In this document: one piece after another, positions 53,101 through 59,567 of the stretch
How the letters are laid out: every line of letters starts with the position of its first letter
Numbering within the stretch: position 1 is the first letter of the stretch
Source: Heliocidaris erythrogramma
Taxonomy: Eukaryota > Echinodermata > Echinoidea > Camarodonta > Echinometridae
Length of the DNA stretch: 64,000 bases
Reading direction: 5' to 3'
Assembly (NCBI GenBank): GCA_025617745.1
Contig: CM046869.1
Location: 13,287,168-13,351,167 of the forward strand
Notes under the pieces: generated by a model
What the model saw: the letters and a program-made list of their open reading frames with translations, nothing else
Told to the model about the DNA's origin: nothing
The model's database searches: none
Translations under genes and position numbers: made by a program

Positions 53101-54907
53101 GAAGGGAGTACTTTTGGAGGATCACGACTCTCTTTTTCCCTTACCCGCCTTGCTTGTGTTAGAAGCGTGCGGAGAGACAAAAGGAGCCGATCCCTGAGCA
53201 ATCACACCTATGGCTGAAGAGCGAGGAATGATGCTCGAGCGAGACGAACTGTGGGCAGGGATAACACCCACAGTTTTATCGGTGAGAGGTATTGGCCGGA
53301 GGCACTCACTCCCACCGTTATACAAGTCTCTATCTTCGAGAGAGGTATTGGCCGTTCCCAGCACTCACTCTCTCGGTTTTCCCCGCATGAGTTGGTCGTC
53401 AAAAAAGACGGCGAACTCATAACGGGGCGAGCCGTACACGAAGTAGGCCCTAACTTACCTTAGTCGAAGCTCCGTGGAAGTTATAATGTTGGTGCGAGAT
53501 TAAATTCTCGCAGCCAACCCTTCCAAGGCTGGGTGAGTCCCCTTATAAGTATTAAATACTGGGGAACGCCAGCCGAACGGAGACCTCGACATGGCTGAAA
53601 ATAAAGACAAGCAACAATATAGAAAACCATATATAGTAATAAATTTATTATTATTACAAAACAGTATAGATCTATATAAAGGTAACAACCAACTCATAAG
53701 ACGGAGTGGGAATAAACTCCTATTACGGAGCACAATGTATGATAAGACCGCTTGTCTAAGCGCGTTGAATCAACCACCTACAGACACGGGGGCTAGCCCG
53801 ACGCAGTGTACTAGTACACCGTCTGTGAATAAAGCCCCGAAAGTGAGGAAAAACGGCAAAGTAATTTCATTAATTTACCGTGAAGGAGGTTGACTCAGGA
53901 AAAATCCGATACACCAAAATGAGTGTGAAAACATGGTGAACGGGATTTTTATTGCGAAAGGCAACCAAAAACACTTTTGGAGGTAAAAATCTCGCAATTA
54001 GGTTAAGACTTAGCTTCATAGATGTCACTTCTCTGACGGGCGAGAACGGAAGAGGAAGAGTATGGCGGTGGCGCGTTTGGATTGGTGGACGGGGAGTACG
54101 CGCGCGCAGGCAGGGGCTGCGCGTTTTAGACTTAGGTTTTCTCGAATGACGGCATAGTTTGGGAAACTAGCAAATAGGTAGATACATCGATTTATTGCTG
54201 TAAATAACAGAATGCCTCCAGTACCACCTTCGGTGGGCGGAGGCATCAAAAAGAGAAAGAGAGAAAAAAGGGAAGAAAAAGAAAGGATGATGTCCAAGAG
54301 GAGGGAAAGGGGAGTTGTACATGAAAGCAAAGCCAGATGTCAGAGAATAAATAAATCCAACATGCTGGTAAAATCAAATATCAATGCTTAAAGGGGAAGT
54401 GTTTCTTTAATTTTTCTGCTTCTTTTCAAACCAGCTTAATATCAGGGTGGACTTTCCCTTTAAAATGCAAGTAGAGAAGCCCTAAACATCCCCCTTCTCA
54501 AAACAAAACAAAGAAAAAGTCATCAGGAAGAGGTCTTCAGAAGTCCCTGAAGATATCAAGTGAAAAAGACCTGGGGATCTCATGAAACAGTCCTAATATT
54601 GGGAATATATGCATCAATATATATTCTATCCTTATGGATGTGGGGAAGTTCAGCAAGTCTGAGTGCTTAAGAATTTCATGCCGTCTATTTACCAGAACAA
54701 TGAGTTAAGGATTTGAAATGAAATCACTCTTTACCTCCCAACTATCTCTTGTCCTACAGCAGTCTGGTTGAGTACATTCTTTCCCTGACTGTCATCCTCC
54801 GAATCTATTTCATCGTCATCATGTTCCTCATCTTCTTGCCAGAGCATGAACCTGGTAGCTGTGATGTGTTGGATGGTTATAGGAGCTTGAACGGTATGAG
54901 ATGCCTC
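22064..54907 (-). CDS. CatSper accessory subunit, delta/epsilon type (C-terminal ~550 codons, partial gene)
   Basis: Likely a single-pass accessory subunit of CatSper, the pH-gated calcium channel of the sperm tail. Minus-strand exons: 54735-54907, 46723-46888, 44930-45056, 40261-40385, 35854-35988, 30349-30485, 29265-29462, 27871-27981, 25856-25994, 25072-25166, 23374-23448, 22064-22231. From 46888 to the stop every junction keeps codon phase. The family is suggested by the order of blocks: SGGTLVAMATSQEP, CQHVMTPHPSVAKQPTTY, FTCPPTKRLHFVYDPP, RPPSDLGIAIPLT with VYNADPSQPK, FSYCILEDEFQ and DRAPLPG before the last membrane segment. The extracellular part is beta-rich in this family. Family and subunit were judged from memory of CATSPERD/E proteins; beta or gamma is possible. 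The N-terminal half lies beyond 54907 and was not found. Confidence 0.7.
23374..23448 (-). CDS. CatSper-type gene, exon before last
   Basis: 25 codons, ATQLYHFRLTV then GGFSYCILEDEFQ, phase 0 at both ends. Acceptor ACATTTCAG, donor CAG/GTGAGC. Degraded copies of this exon's start form the array at 23415-24725. Confidence 0.82.
23415..24725. repeat. ~100-bp tandem array derived from exon and splice acceptor
   Basis: About eight diverged units with a period of 92-105 bp, each with a TCAGTCTGAAA-like start, a ATACAGCTGT-like block, AAAGCAGTA and a TTTATATCTGATCTAA-like end. The unit at 23420-23520 includes the true exon and acceptor. A LINE piece interrupts unit two. Confidence 0.78.
23608..24160 (+). 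mobile_element. LINE 3' fragment inside the array
   Basis: The coding part reads PLLESLHWLPIKERILFKI and LLFVFKAFHDQMPSKI, the C-terminal region of CR1/L2-like ORF2. A later frame gives LKKFWKTYLFL. The tail ends GTTCTTATATAAATATTATT. Confidence 0.75.
25072..25166 (-). CDS. CatSper-type gene, exon
   Basis: Reads AEIEYLPEIGKIVGIPVNN then LHSPNQLVVIFL. Acceptor GATATAG, donor CTC/GTAAGT. Starts in phase 1 and ends in phase 0, matching both neighbours. Confidence 0.8.
25856..25994 (-). CDS. CatSper-type gene, exon
   Basis: Reads VYRITYTENLYPHLVISQR, then DQVLAEPYILTIKELNNR. Acceptor TTGACAG, donor CAAG/GTCAGT, phase 0 to phase 1. Confidence 0.8.
26079..26305. repeat. Cluster of GGTTCGTAATTCCGAA palindromic repeats
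   Basis: Repeated TTCATAATTCCGAA-like and TTCGGAATTACGAACC words in both orientations. The first half is mostly forward and the second half reverse, so the whole could fold as a hairpin. Confidence 0.6.
26446..26692 (+). repeat. Probable retroposed fragment with A-rich tail
   Basis: An unrecognised body ends in an A run followed by GATAAATAAATAAATC and CAAATC repeats, like a retroposon tail. No coding likeness seen. Confidence 0.3.
26849..27051. mobile_element. AGCTTAGCGAAACG-family MITE
   Basis: Left AGCTTCGCGAAATGTAGCGG and right GTGCCACTCCGTTTCGCT form inverted ends. The inner words GAGTCCGGAAGGC and GCGTTTCCGGACGCG also pair. About 200 bp. Confidence 0.7.
27520..27835 (+). mobile_element. 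Copy of the satellite-bearing element, short form
   Basis: Shares the start of 32148-34530: CTAGAAATGTCCATTGCCGC, TATCCCCCGGCA and then one satellite unit with AGCAGCATCACCAAAAC. It ends after that unit. Confidence 0.6.
27871..27981 (-). CDS. CatSper-type gene, exon
   Basis: 37 codons, VNYRPPSDLGIAIPLTNN then VYNADPSQPKLNDHYEVSK, phase 0 at both ends. Acceptor CCTTAG, donor AAG/GTAAGT. This is one of the more telling family blocks. Confidence 0.85.
28234..28436. mobile_element. MITE with GGGGGGTGTTTCAC ends
   Basis: GGGGGGTGTTTCACAAAGAG at the left and CTCTTTGTGAAACACCCCCC at the right are a perfect match in reverse complement. The pairing runs on through TTAAGTTTGACTTAAAGTC. Confidence 0.82.
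28514..28851. mobile_element. MITE with GGGTTTCATAAAGCTGTTCG ends
   Basis: Left GGTTTCATAAAGCTGTTCG and right GAACAGCTTTATGAAACC pair. A second pair is GCATGACTTTATGAAC with CGTAAAGTCATGCATAAC. About 338 bp, preceded by a G run. Confidence 0.78.
28931..29172. mobile_element. MITE with CCCCTTCC ends and TTAA duplication, copy 2
   Basis: Starts CCCCTTCCATGCCACC, ends CCCATGGGATGGTAGGAG, with TTAA on both sides. Same family as 21659-21902. Confidence 0.75.
29265..29462 (-). CDS. CatSper-type gene, exon
   Basis: 66 codons including VSFTLTIHFTCPPTKRLHF, VYDPPVSSQDFLYGSP and KNRKNQSLLTTLA. Acceptor TTTCCAG, donor GCT/GTAAGT, phase 0 at both ends. The Cys-Pro-Pro block is a family hallmark as remembered. 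Confidence 0.85.
29840..29910 (+). repeat. GA-rich microsatellite
   Basis: GAGAGA-type run with scattered other bases; the Leu/Ser-rich frame on the other strand comes from it. Confidence 0.7.
30211..30336. repeat. 63-bp tandem duplication beside an exon
   Basis: Two almost identical copies, each with ATAACAAATCATATTAT, GCATAAACATTGGAGAACTT and CAACCACGAACTCTCC. They end about a dozen bases from the donor of exon 30349-30485. Confidence 0.85.
30349..30485 (-). CDS. CatSper-type gene, exon
   Basis: Reads RQSEKVMMSVQINNPSLIRV then QTSRTYNRYGMETATITVR. Acceptor TTTTGATAG, donor AAA/GTAAGT, phase 1 to phase 0. Confidence 0.82.
30590..30875. repeat. GC-richer segment, probable DNA-element remnant
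   Basis: Contains paired words around GATAGCGCGATCTA and TAGATCACGCTATC, and a GGTGGTCCGGTTTG tandem pair. No clear ends were found. Confidence 0.3.
31395..31959. mobile_element. MITE with four GTCACACACGTGAC palindromes
   Basis: Left end TGGGCCATTCTTT and right end GAGAATGGCCCA are inverted. GTCACACACGTGAC occurs at 31425, 31624, 31804 and 31933, the outer two next to the ends. No coding. Confidence 0.7.
32148..34530 (+). mobile_element. Satellite-bearing element inside the MITE
   Basis: Starts CTAGAAATGTGCATTGC and GTATCCCCCGGCA; ends CCGGCATACTGCCGGGGATA. The TATCCCC-CGGCA words at both ends are inverted. Most of it is a ~150-bp tandem array. No transposase frame was seen. A related short copy is at 27520-27835. 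Confidence 0.65.
32303..34450 (+). repeat. ~150-bp satellite array
   Basis: About thirteen units marked by GGCAGCATCACCAAA, spaced 143-170 bp through the best part (32816-34347). Shared words: CAAGATACATCTCCATAC, AAAATTTGAA, GACCTTTGACCCTATAAA. Two unit types alternate in places. The repeated minus-strand frames of 60-100 codons are by-products. Confidence 0.85.
34791..34965 (+). mobile_element. LINE 3' end
   Basis: The coding end reads LQQQLRNLITSDSFKNHVKT, like the terminal part of CR1/L2 ORF2. The tail is GGCACTGTATAAGTTAC plus (ATT)n. It interrupts the MITE. Confidence 0.6.
35254..35380. mobile_element. Palindromic MITE, GGGGAGC family
   Basis: GTTTTGTCTGTGATTTTCTA on the left pairs with the right TCGGTAAAAATCACTGAC. 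The middle has GCTACTGAAATCCTTGCATC. A second copy at 58549 is cut by the LTR element. Confidence 0.7.
35854..35988 (-). CDS. CatSper-type gene, exon
   Basis: Reads DLLLKESPCQHVMTPHPSV, AKQPTTYMDVGDTF and TFKVSASYVGE. Acceptor ATTTCAG, donor GAGG/GTAAGT, phase 1 at both ends. Confidence 0.83.
36245..36755. mobile_element. ~510-bp near-complete inverted repeat
   Basis: The ends TGTACATAAATTCTACTACG and CGTAGTAGAATTTATGTACA are reverse complements. Pairing continues through nearly the whole length, e.g. TCTGAAACAGGTGTAGTCAT with ATGTTTCAGA. The centre is near 36500, rich in CGATCGCGATCG. No coding. Confidence 0.8.
36777..36960 (+). mobile_element. 7SL-type SINE, copy 3
   Basis: Full length: ACTGGGCGTTGTGGCG at the start, GGTTCGAGACTGAG in the B-box place, (CA)n at the end. 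TAAGTGCTAACAT stands on both sides. Confidence 0.82.
37004..37171 (+). mobile_element. 7SL-type SINE, copy 4
   Basis: As copy 3 but without the GGTTCGAGACTGA segment. It follows another TAAGTGCTAACATA, so two insertions share the same target words. Confidence 0.8.
37172..38519. other. Intron sequence, no gene
   Basis: Holds a GA-rich run at about 37828-37890 and (TGAAT)n near 38410-38430. No exon was found. Confidence 0.5.
38525..39600. repeat. Repeats with ACTTAAAGTTTTGAAACTAC words
   Basis: Many copies of GAAACTTTAAG, TTCTAGAACTACAAG and GTTCATACGG. A near-identical direct repeat covers about 39225-39400 and 39415-39590. It looks like a family of DNA elements broken by each other. Confidence 0.6.
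40140..40215. repeat. ATAATGATG microsatellite
   Basis: AT-rich trinucleotide run (ATG)n then (AATA)n. Confidence 0.75.
40261..40385 (-). CDS. CatSper-type gene, exon
   Basis: Reads GVRLLITNMRSLSGGTLVAM, ATSQEPSLHANMR and TPDIAEN. Acceptor TACAACAG, donor TCA/GTAAGT, phase 2 to phase 1. The GGTLVAMATS stretch is well kept in the family as remembered. Confidence 0.82.
40500..40779. mobile_element. AGGTAGCTTAGC MITE
   Basis: Left AGGTAGCTTAGCAAAATGC and right TACTAAGCTACCT are inverted, with GACGCAGGAAAGACACA pairing with GTGTCTTTCCCACGTTT inside. Confidence 0.75.
40905..41115 (+). mobile_element. Old SINE-like fragment
   Basis: Shares ACCCAGGTGTTAAATGGGTA and GGTAATATTGTC with the tRNA-headed SINE at 19988-20267, but is much diverged. 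Confidence 0.4.
42303..42578. mobile_element. AGGTAGCTTAGC-family MITE, second copy
   Basis: Left AGGTAGCTTGGCGAAACG and right CACTGAGCTACCT. Internal AAACGCGGGAAAGACACAT pairs with GCGTCTTTCCCACGTCTTT. Confidence 0.75.
42693..43083. mobile_element. MITE with AAAGGGATAC ends and a nested palindrome
   Basis: Left AAAGGGATACTCAACCGC and right GTGGCGTATCCCTTT are inverted. A near-perfect 95-bp palindrome sits at 42865-42959 (CCTTGTAAAA to TTTTACAAGG) around GGTAATTCAATTACC. Confidence 0.7.
43984..44125. mobile_element. Small MITE with AAAAAGTTGCGATTAA ends
   Basis: GCATAAAAAGTTGCGATTAA pairs with TTAATCACAACTTTTTATGC across about 130 bp. Confidence 0.7.
44518..44870 (+). repeat. GAGA-rich microsatellite
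   Basis: Long GAGAGAAAGAGAG run. The Arg/Glu-rich and Ser/Leu-rich frames over it are artefacts. Confidence 0.85.
44930..45056 (-). CDS. CatSper-type gene, exon
   Basis: Reads VCDRGCRKARSRQLPSSLK, then TLSNAFNQISGGVNKR and TLSKIN. Acceptor CCTATAG. The donor is CCG/GTACTG, which is weak, but phase 2 joins the next exon as Arg, and a stop follows at once, so the end must be close. Found by splice logic, not by an open frame. Confidence 0.68.
45165..45690. mobile_element. Relative of the AAAGGGGAAGTCCACC MITE
   Basis: Starts AAAGGGCAATCCAACCTTGA. The left half has AAGAAAGTTATGGATGTTTG and the right half AAAATTCATAACTTTCTTAT, which pair. The right end is eroded. Confidence 0.6.
45854..46160 (+). 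mobile_element. tRNA-headed SINE, second family
   Basis: Head GGCGGTGTGGCGCAATCGG and B-box-like GGGTTCGAGTACCG. The body has CCTCGGACCGAACGTTACCC and TATGCACGTTAATACGCTGC. A GGATCGTC unit is doubled in the head. No clear tail. Confidence 0.6.
46723..46888 (-). CDS. CatSper-type gene, exon
   Basis: Reads LCKSSCYINHQKKETLERR, GIDGELGQELLVLILFKLQ and WKDPTLSDLLDLVLEDI. Donor ATCG/GTAGGT in phase 1 fits the next exon. The start at 46888 (after GAGTAG, phase 0) is uncertain; a start at 46824 is possible but lacks a pyrimidine tract. Confidence 0.62.
47093..47125 (+). repeat. G homopolymer, 33 bases
   Basis: Unbroken run of 33 G. Length may be affected by sequencing. Confidence 0.9.
47400..48043. 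repeat. Interspersed repeat, left part, split by the DIRS element
   Basis: Three diverged units with CTTTGACCTACATACCCCA, CTAATCAGATCGTCTTCCTA and GGTTCTTGAGTTATCG, period near 130. It ends GACGGACGGACGGACAACCC. The right part resumes at 54206. Confidence 0.65.
48044..48240. repeat. DIRS inverted terminal repeat (3' side)
   Basis: Pairs with 54040-54205 through TGTATCTACCTATTTGCTAG, ATGCCGTCATTCGAGAAAAC and TGGTGGACGGGGAGTACG (read in reverse). Confidence 0.85.
48289..48385. repeat. DIRS internal complementary region
   Basis: The first half repeats the left terminus in reverse complement, through AAAATTAGTTATAATTTTCT. The second half repeats the right terminus in reverse complement, from ATTTACAGCAATAAATCGAT. 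Both meet at CTTG, as in DIRS-1. Confidence 0.8.
51478..52085. repeat. ~305-bp direct repeat within the DIRS element
   Basis: Two close copies share AGGATGTCCGAGTCGGACAT, GGTGTACTCTTAA and ACCACCTACATGTAGGAGGT at a period of about 305. Confidence 0.75.
52588..52745. repeat. CCGGATATCCGGTAAAAACC minisatellite in the DIRS gag-like region
   Basis: About five units of 30 bp, then shorter GGTATCCGAACCGGA units. In the minus frame it gives a repeated FGYRFLPDIR peptide. Confidence 0.75.
54040..54205. repeat. DIRS inverted terminal repeat (5' side)
   Basis: Reverse complement of the repeat at 48044-48240; the last about 30 bases differ from it and match the internal complementary region instead. 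Confidence 0.85.
54206..54260. repeat. Interspersed repeat, right part
   Basis: AACAGAATGCCTCCAGTACC and CTTCGGTGGGCGGAGGCAT: the end of the repeat whose left part is at 47400-48043. Confidence 0.55.
54735..54907 (-). CDS. CatSper-type gene, most upstream exon found
   Basis: Reads EASHTVQAPITIQHITATRF, MLWQEDEEHDDDEIDSEDDS and NVLNQTAVGQEIVGR. A strongly acidic stretch sits in the middle. Acceptor TTATTTCAG. The donor GGGAG/GTAAAG gives phase 2, which does not fit exon 46723-46888; the inner GCT/GTAGGA at 54758 gives phase 0 and fits, or a small exon is missing between. Confidence 0.65.
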
Positions 54908-54909
54908 CT

Positions 54910-57560
54910 GAAATAACATCAATACCATGAGTGGGTTTAATATCATTGTAAAAGTGCTTTTCAAAGCTATTTGAATATTTTTTTTTTTTAATATCTTGAA
55001 ATTTAATCAGGATACTATGCTGTGCCATGGTGAAACAAATTTCATCCCCATATAAAATGTTCTTTTCACTACAATACTTCATATTGCATCTCTAGCAGGA
55101 CCAGGAAAATGGGAATTCACATGACTACATGTAGCACAGTTTTTATAGAATTGCCGAAATTTGTGTTATGCAATAACTTGTGATATATGATAAATTGTAA
55201 TGTACAATAACCTACATAAATGTACAGATTGCACAAGAGCACCAACATATTGTAAACATAATTTCTTTAGGGAATACAACTTTGTTAGGAGATATTCAAG
55301 AATGTTTGTAACTGACTTTAGTCTGAGTTAACTTGGGATTTATAATTACTTAGTAGTGAAACTAGAACAATCAATACACAGACATAAAAAGTGTTTCAAT
55401 GTATAATGCTATAGTTGTAGAAAATTTGTAATTAAACTCTTAAAACTTCTCCAGCTATGGTAGGAAAGAAAGAAAGAAAATAATCCTCCTTTTGACTTAA
55501 ATGCTACTACATGTATTCCTCACACTTATCTTATTAGTAAGGATTTTAAACCAAACTGCACCAAAACTTTTATCAATGGTGTACCCAATTTGCAGATCTA
55601 ACAAAATGAAACAAACATGTTTTATGAAAATACTATTAAAAATCCTTCAGAAGATAAGGTTACTTTGATGCATTATGCTCAACCTTATAGATTGTAATGA
55701 ATTTTTAGCAAGTCATCAAGATAATAATTATTATACTTTTATTTTATTTGGCAAATTAATATATACATATAGAATAAAATTGACAATGAATACAAAATTG
55801 GAGCTACAAAACGCTACGGATAAAACTGTTGATTCTAGAGATCAGCTCATGATTCTGTGATGATGAACCAGTTGATTTCCTTCGCAAAAATCAAAATCAA
55901 AATTCCAGATTCATTTGGTGTACAAAATAATTTGTCAAATTAATTTCTATATCAATCATATATCTTGACATCCAAGTCAAAAGGGATGCACATAGTGCCC
56001 CATTGTCAGCAATAATGGTTGCTTAGAAAAAATAAGTGTTTAGAACCCATGACTCTTTCTTATACAAAAAATGTCAATACGCTGTATTGCTGATCCGCAG
56101 CAAATTTGATGCTCTTAAAATTTTGCAAAAGAGATACATGTACCACCTTTAAAGAACACCAATCACCCAAAAAAATATTTTGCTCTACAAGTTTAAGGTT
56201 CCATGTCGCTTACTACACGTATATTCAAAATATGAGCTTCAAATATTACTTCTCTACAGAGATATTGCAAGTTTTAAACATACTCTCAAAAAACATTTGT
56301 GCACAGACTAGTACGCGCTCGCATAGCATAAGGCCCACAAGGAACTCAAGTTCGCCTTAGGTTCCGTGCGATGGGTTTTTACCATATATCATCATTTATT
56401 TTCTTCATACGACTGGTTCATTTTCCTTAGGTTGATTTCATACATTCTCCCTTCATGTACACACAATTACTGGTACCCTTTAAGAAGGACACAGATTTTA
56501 ATTCCTTTAAGCATTTGTTAAAGGTCATTGACTGGAAAAAGGATATTACAATTGTAACCATGCAACTTGGAGTGACTATCATTGGCACGTTTTGTGGAAA
56601 GTTCATGGCTATTTCTGGGAAACATGAGGCATATTTGACTAATGTTTGATGTTAGTTGCTAATAGATATCAGCTGTGCTTGATTTCAGCCCTAAGCCTAG
56701 AAAGTACATATGAAGTCCCTCATGGACTCTTTAAAGGCACTAATGGTCACTATAATGTGATCCTGTTCATATATAGACAATTTCCAAATTGCTGTTCAAT
56801 AATAGTCATTTATGTAAGATTTCAGATTTTTTTACAAATATCCATATCAGGAAAACAATTTAAAAAAAAAACAGTCATAAGATATATTTTTCACCTCTTA
56901 CCTGCTTATTAAAAAACTTTATGAAAACAAATTGCAGGCTTTTAGCATTGTGGATATTGAACAAAGATATCATAGCGGCCTATCTACATGTATATTGTGC
57001 CCAGGCTGTTTTGAATACTGACAGGATAACAATTACAAACAAAGCGCATAAACTTTAAAAAATACATACAAGAATAGTTTTCCTTTAAAAAAACAATTTC
57101 ATGGTTCTTCTGTTACTTTATGTCTGCACAAGGAAAGAAACTTTTCAATACTGATCACCTGGAGATTTATAACCATACCCTTTATAAACTGACCCAATTT
57201 TCATGACAATTCTCTTCACTTACTAGCTATCATGACAATCGATCATTAATGATTCTTTTGTTGCATTAAAACAATTACATTTGGTATTGTATCTTAGATT
57301 TTCCACCTGCCAAAGATGCTGATTAAAAAAATATACTACACATGAATATACAAAGCCCAATTATACACAGACTGTCAGCAATTTGGGGGATCGAGAATAA
57401 ATAAAGCATTTAGCCGCTAGAGGGCGTCAACTGATATTTATCAAATGCTTGCTTTTGATTGGTTGACGCATGCTACAGGAGCTGTGGGTCCAGCTTTCAG
57501 TTGTGTTGTTTACTTCCGGTCTTTTCGCTTACAGTACATTTCTATCGCGGCTATGTACTA
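54910..57560. other. Non-coding; no exon recognised
   Basis: AT-rich. A repeat at about 56145-56330 resembles 58190-58340 and 42050-42175 (ATATTCAAAATATGAGCTTC and CAAATATTACTTCT words). Upstream exons of the CatSper-type gene were looked for and not seen. Confidence 0.5.
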
Positions 57561-57569
57561 TTGTGAGGA

Positions 57570-57835
57570 AAGTCCCCACCCAAGGTTTGTTCTGATTGGC
57601 TAGTGTGAGGAAAGTTACAGTGACTTGTTACAAGGTGGGTTCTGATTTGCTATTGTGAGGGGAGTTCCCACACAAGGTTTGTTCTGATTGGCTATTGTGA
57701 GGAAAGTTTCCATGACTTGTTTCAAGGTACCGGGTTCTGATTTGCTATTGTGAGGGGAGTTCCCACACAAGGTTTGTTCTGATTGGCTATTGTGAGGAAA
57801 GTTTCCATGACTTGTTTCAAGGTGGGTTCTAAGAA
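57570..57835 (+). repeat. ~94-bp tandem repeat
   Basis: Nearly three units with CAAGGTTTGTTCTGATTGGC, TATTGTGAGGAAAGTTTCCA and TGACTTGTTTCAAGG; CAAGG starts at 57581, 57673 and 57768. Confidence 0.8.
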
Positions 57836-58548
57836 AAGTTCCAATTTATTATTTTGAATCATAAAATGTAGAATAAATGTGGGGTGCACTGGGGCATAAC
57901 TACCACACACCCATCTAATCCCAATCTACAAATTTACTGTGTATCTTTTACAGGAGTTATTCCAATCAGTGTATCTGAAAATCAAACCATCTATTCAGAT
58001 ATAAATATATACAATATTGAAATATATGTATATGTTGTCCATATGAATTGCCAATTTGAGCATAGGATTTAAACCACACTAAGTTTTTCTTGTAGTACAA
58101 CAGATATCAAATATATTTGAAAAGATGATTATGGAAAAGAATAACAGAATTGACAATATTACTCTTTATACCTTCAATTAAGGGCAATATTTACCAAAAA
58201 ATATTTCGCTCTGCATGTTAGCGGTTCTATATGTCACTATGCTATATTCAAAATATGGGCTTCAAATATTACTTCTATAAGGAGATATTGTTATTTTCAG
58301 TACACTCTCAATAAACGTATAAGCGACTTGTAAGTAGACTAGACGATGTATCGGTACATACTTGCAAAGAATAGGGCCCATGCAGAAACAAAGTTGGATT
58401 TGGGTTTCCTCGCCCGCATTTTCATGTTATCCTTTCTTTCCTTTTAAACACTCCTTAAATTCTCTGGGGTTGATTAAATACTTTCTAGCTGTACACAATT
58501 TTTTTAAAAAGGTGATTGGTACACTTTAATCAATAGCCTATGACAACT

Positions 58549-58620
58549 GGGGAGCGTTTCATCAAGTGTTTTGTCAGTGATTTTTACCGACAACTGTTAT
58601 AAGCTACTGAAATCCTTGCA
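58549..58620. mobile_element. Left half of a GGGGAGC palindromic MITE, cut by the LTR element
   Basis: GGGGAGCGTTTCATCAAGTG to GCTACTGAAATCCTTGCA matches 35254-35325 closely; the match stops exactly where the LTR begins. Confidence 0.8.
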
Positions 58621-59062
58621 TGTGAGGGTATAGGTTCAGTCAGAAATCAGTCAGAAATCAGTCGAAGCAGTGGTTGATTATGCGGTTCTATTGGGTATGA
58701 GGCCAATCTTTATTCCATCATATTCATATATATCAAACAAAAGAGGGTAGAAGACCCTTGACTGAGGTCACTTCAGTTGATATTGAGGTGTCCAAAATCA
58801 ACTATATACATCAAGAATATCAGGATCTGACATCAAATTACAGCTTCATGTAGGTACAATGAGAGCTGACCTCATCTGCTCACCTATCTGCCAGTAAGCT
58901 TTGACCTGTACAGTGAGCCCATGTCCACTGGAGCATATCACTCCTCTTTAGTTAGGCACATTTCCTTTGTCCCTGCCCAAACAAAAGCCCTTACACACAT
59001 TCAGAACATTTCTTGCTCCTGACTTATTTGCATAAAGATCAGTTATATCTCATTCCCTCACA
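58621..59062 (-). repeat. 3' LTR of the Ty3/gypsy element
   Basis: 442 bp, plus-strand TGTGAGGG to CCCTCACA, a perfect 8-bp inverted terminus with TG/CA ends. A purine-rich AGCAGGGGAGAT stands just before it on the minus strand, in the place of the polypurine tract. Confidence 0.85.
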
Positions 59063-59567
59063 ATCTCCCCTGCTAAAATTAAAGTTTGTCCTCAAACTTG
59101 GCATAATTATAAGGACAATATATAATTTAAACAAAACTCATGAAAACTAATTTAGCTTTCCATATACTTATAGTTACATAATAGTTACCAAGATACATGC
59201 ACAGTATATATATTTATATATAACTTTGTCCTCGTCTCACAATAAAACATATATGCTTCTTCAGATATACATCCAAAATTATTCTCCCCCCAAATCCCGA
59301 CTTCAAGTACATTTCTTTCTTATACCTGTATGAATACAACAAAACTTCAATGTGTGTGTGCACAAATATCAAACAATATTCCAACTGTTTTCTTCAATAA
59401 TTTTGATTAAAGTTTTATGTTCACAGATGCTAATCATCAAGATTCCAACCGCTTTCTCCACTAACTGTGATTAAAGTTTTATGTTCACAAATGCTAATAT
59501 TATAAACAAGATAGATTCCAAGTGCTTTCTCCGATAATAGTCTCATATCATGTAGTAAGAGTTGTTA

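Larger units (their letters stand above)
48044..54205 (-). mobile_element. DIRS-type tyrosine-recombinase retrotransposon (fossil)
   Basis: About 6.2 kb, coding on the minus strand. Parts from its 5' end: inverted terminal repeat near 54040-54205; a gag-like region around 52480-53200 with a short repeated peptide; reverse transcriptase and RNase H over about 49225-51620; a tyrosine-recombinase-like region about 48614-49099; an internal complementary region about 48289-48385; and the other inverted terminal repeat at 48044-48240. It is broken: the coding parts are spread over several frames, with roughly a handful of breaks. The well-kept termini suggest a moderate age. The host is the CatSper-type gene intron. 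Confidence 0.82.

Noticed and set aside
48404-53463. Plus-strand open frames across the DIRS element
   Set aside because: They are shadows opposite the minus-strand coding parts and show no recognisable domains.
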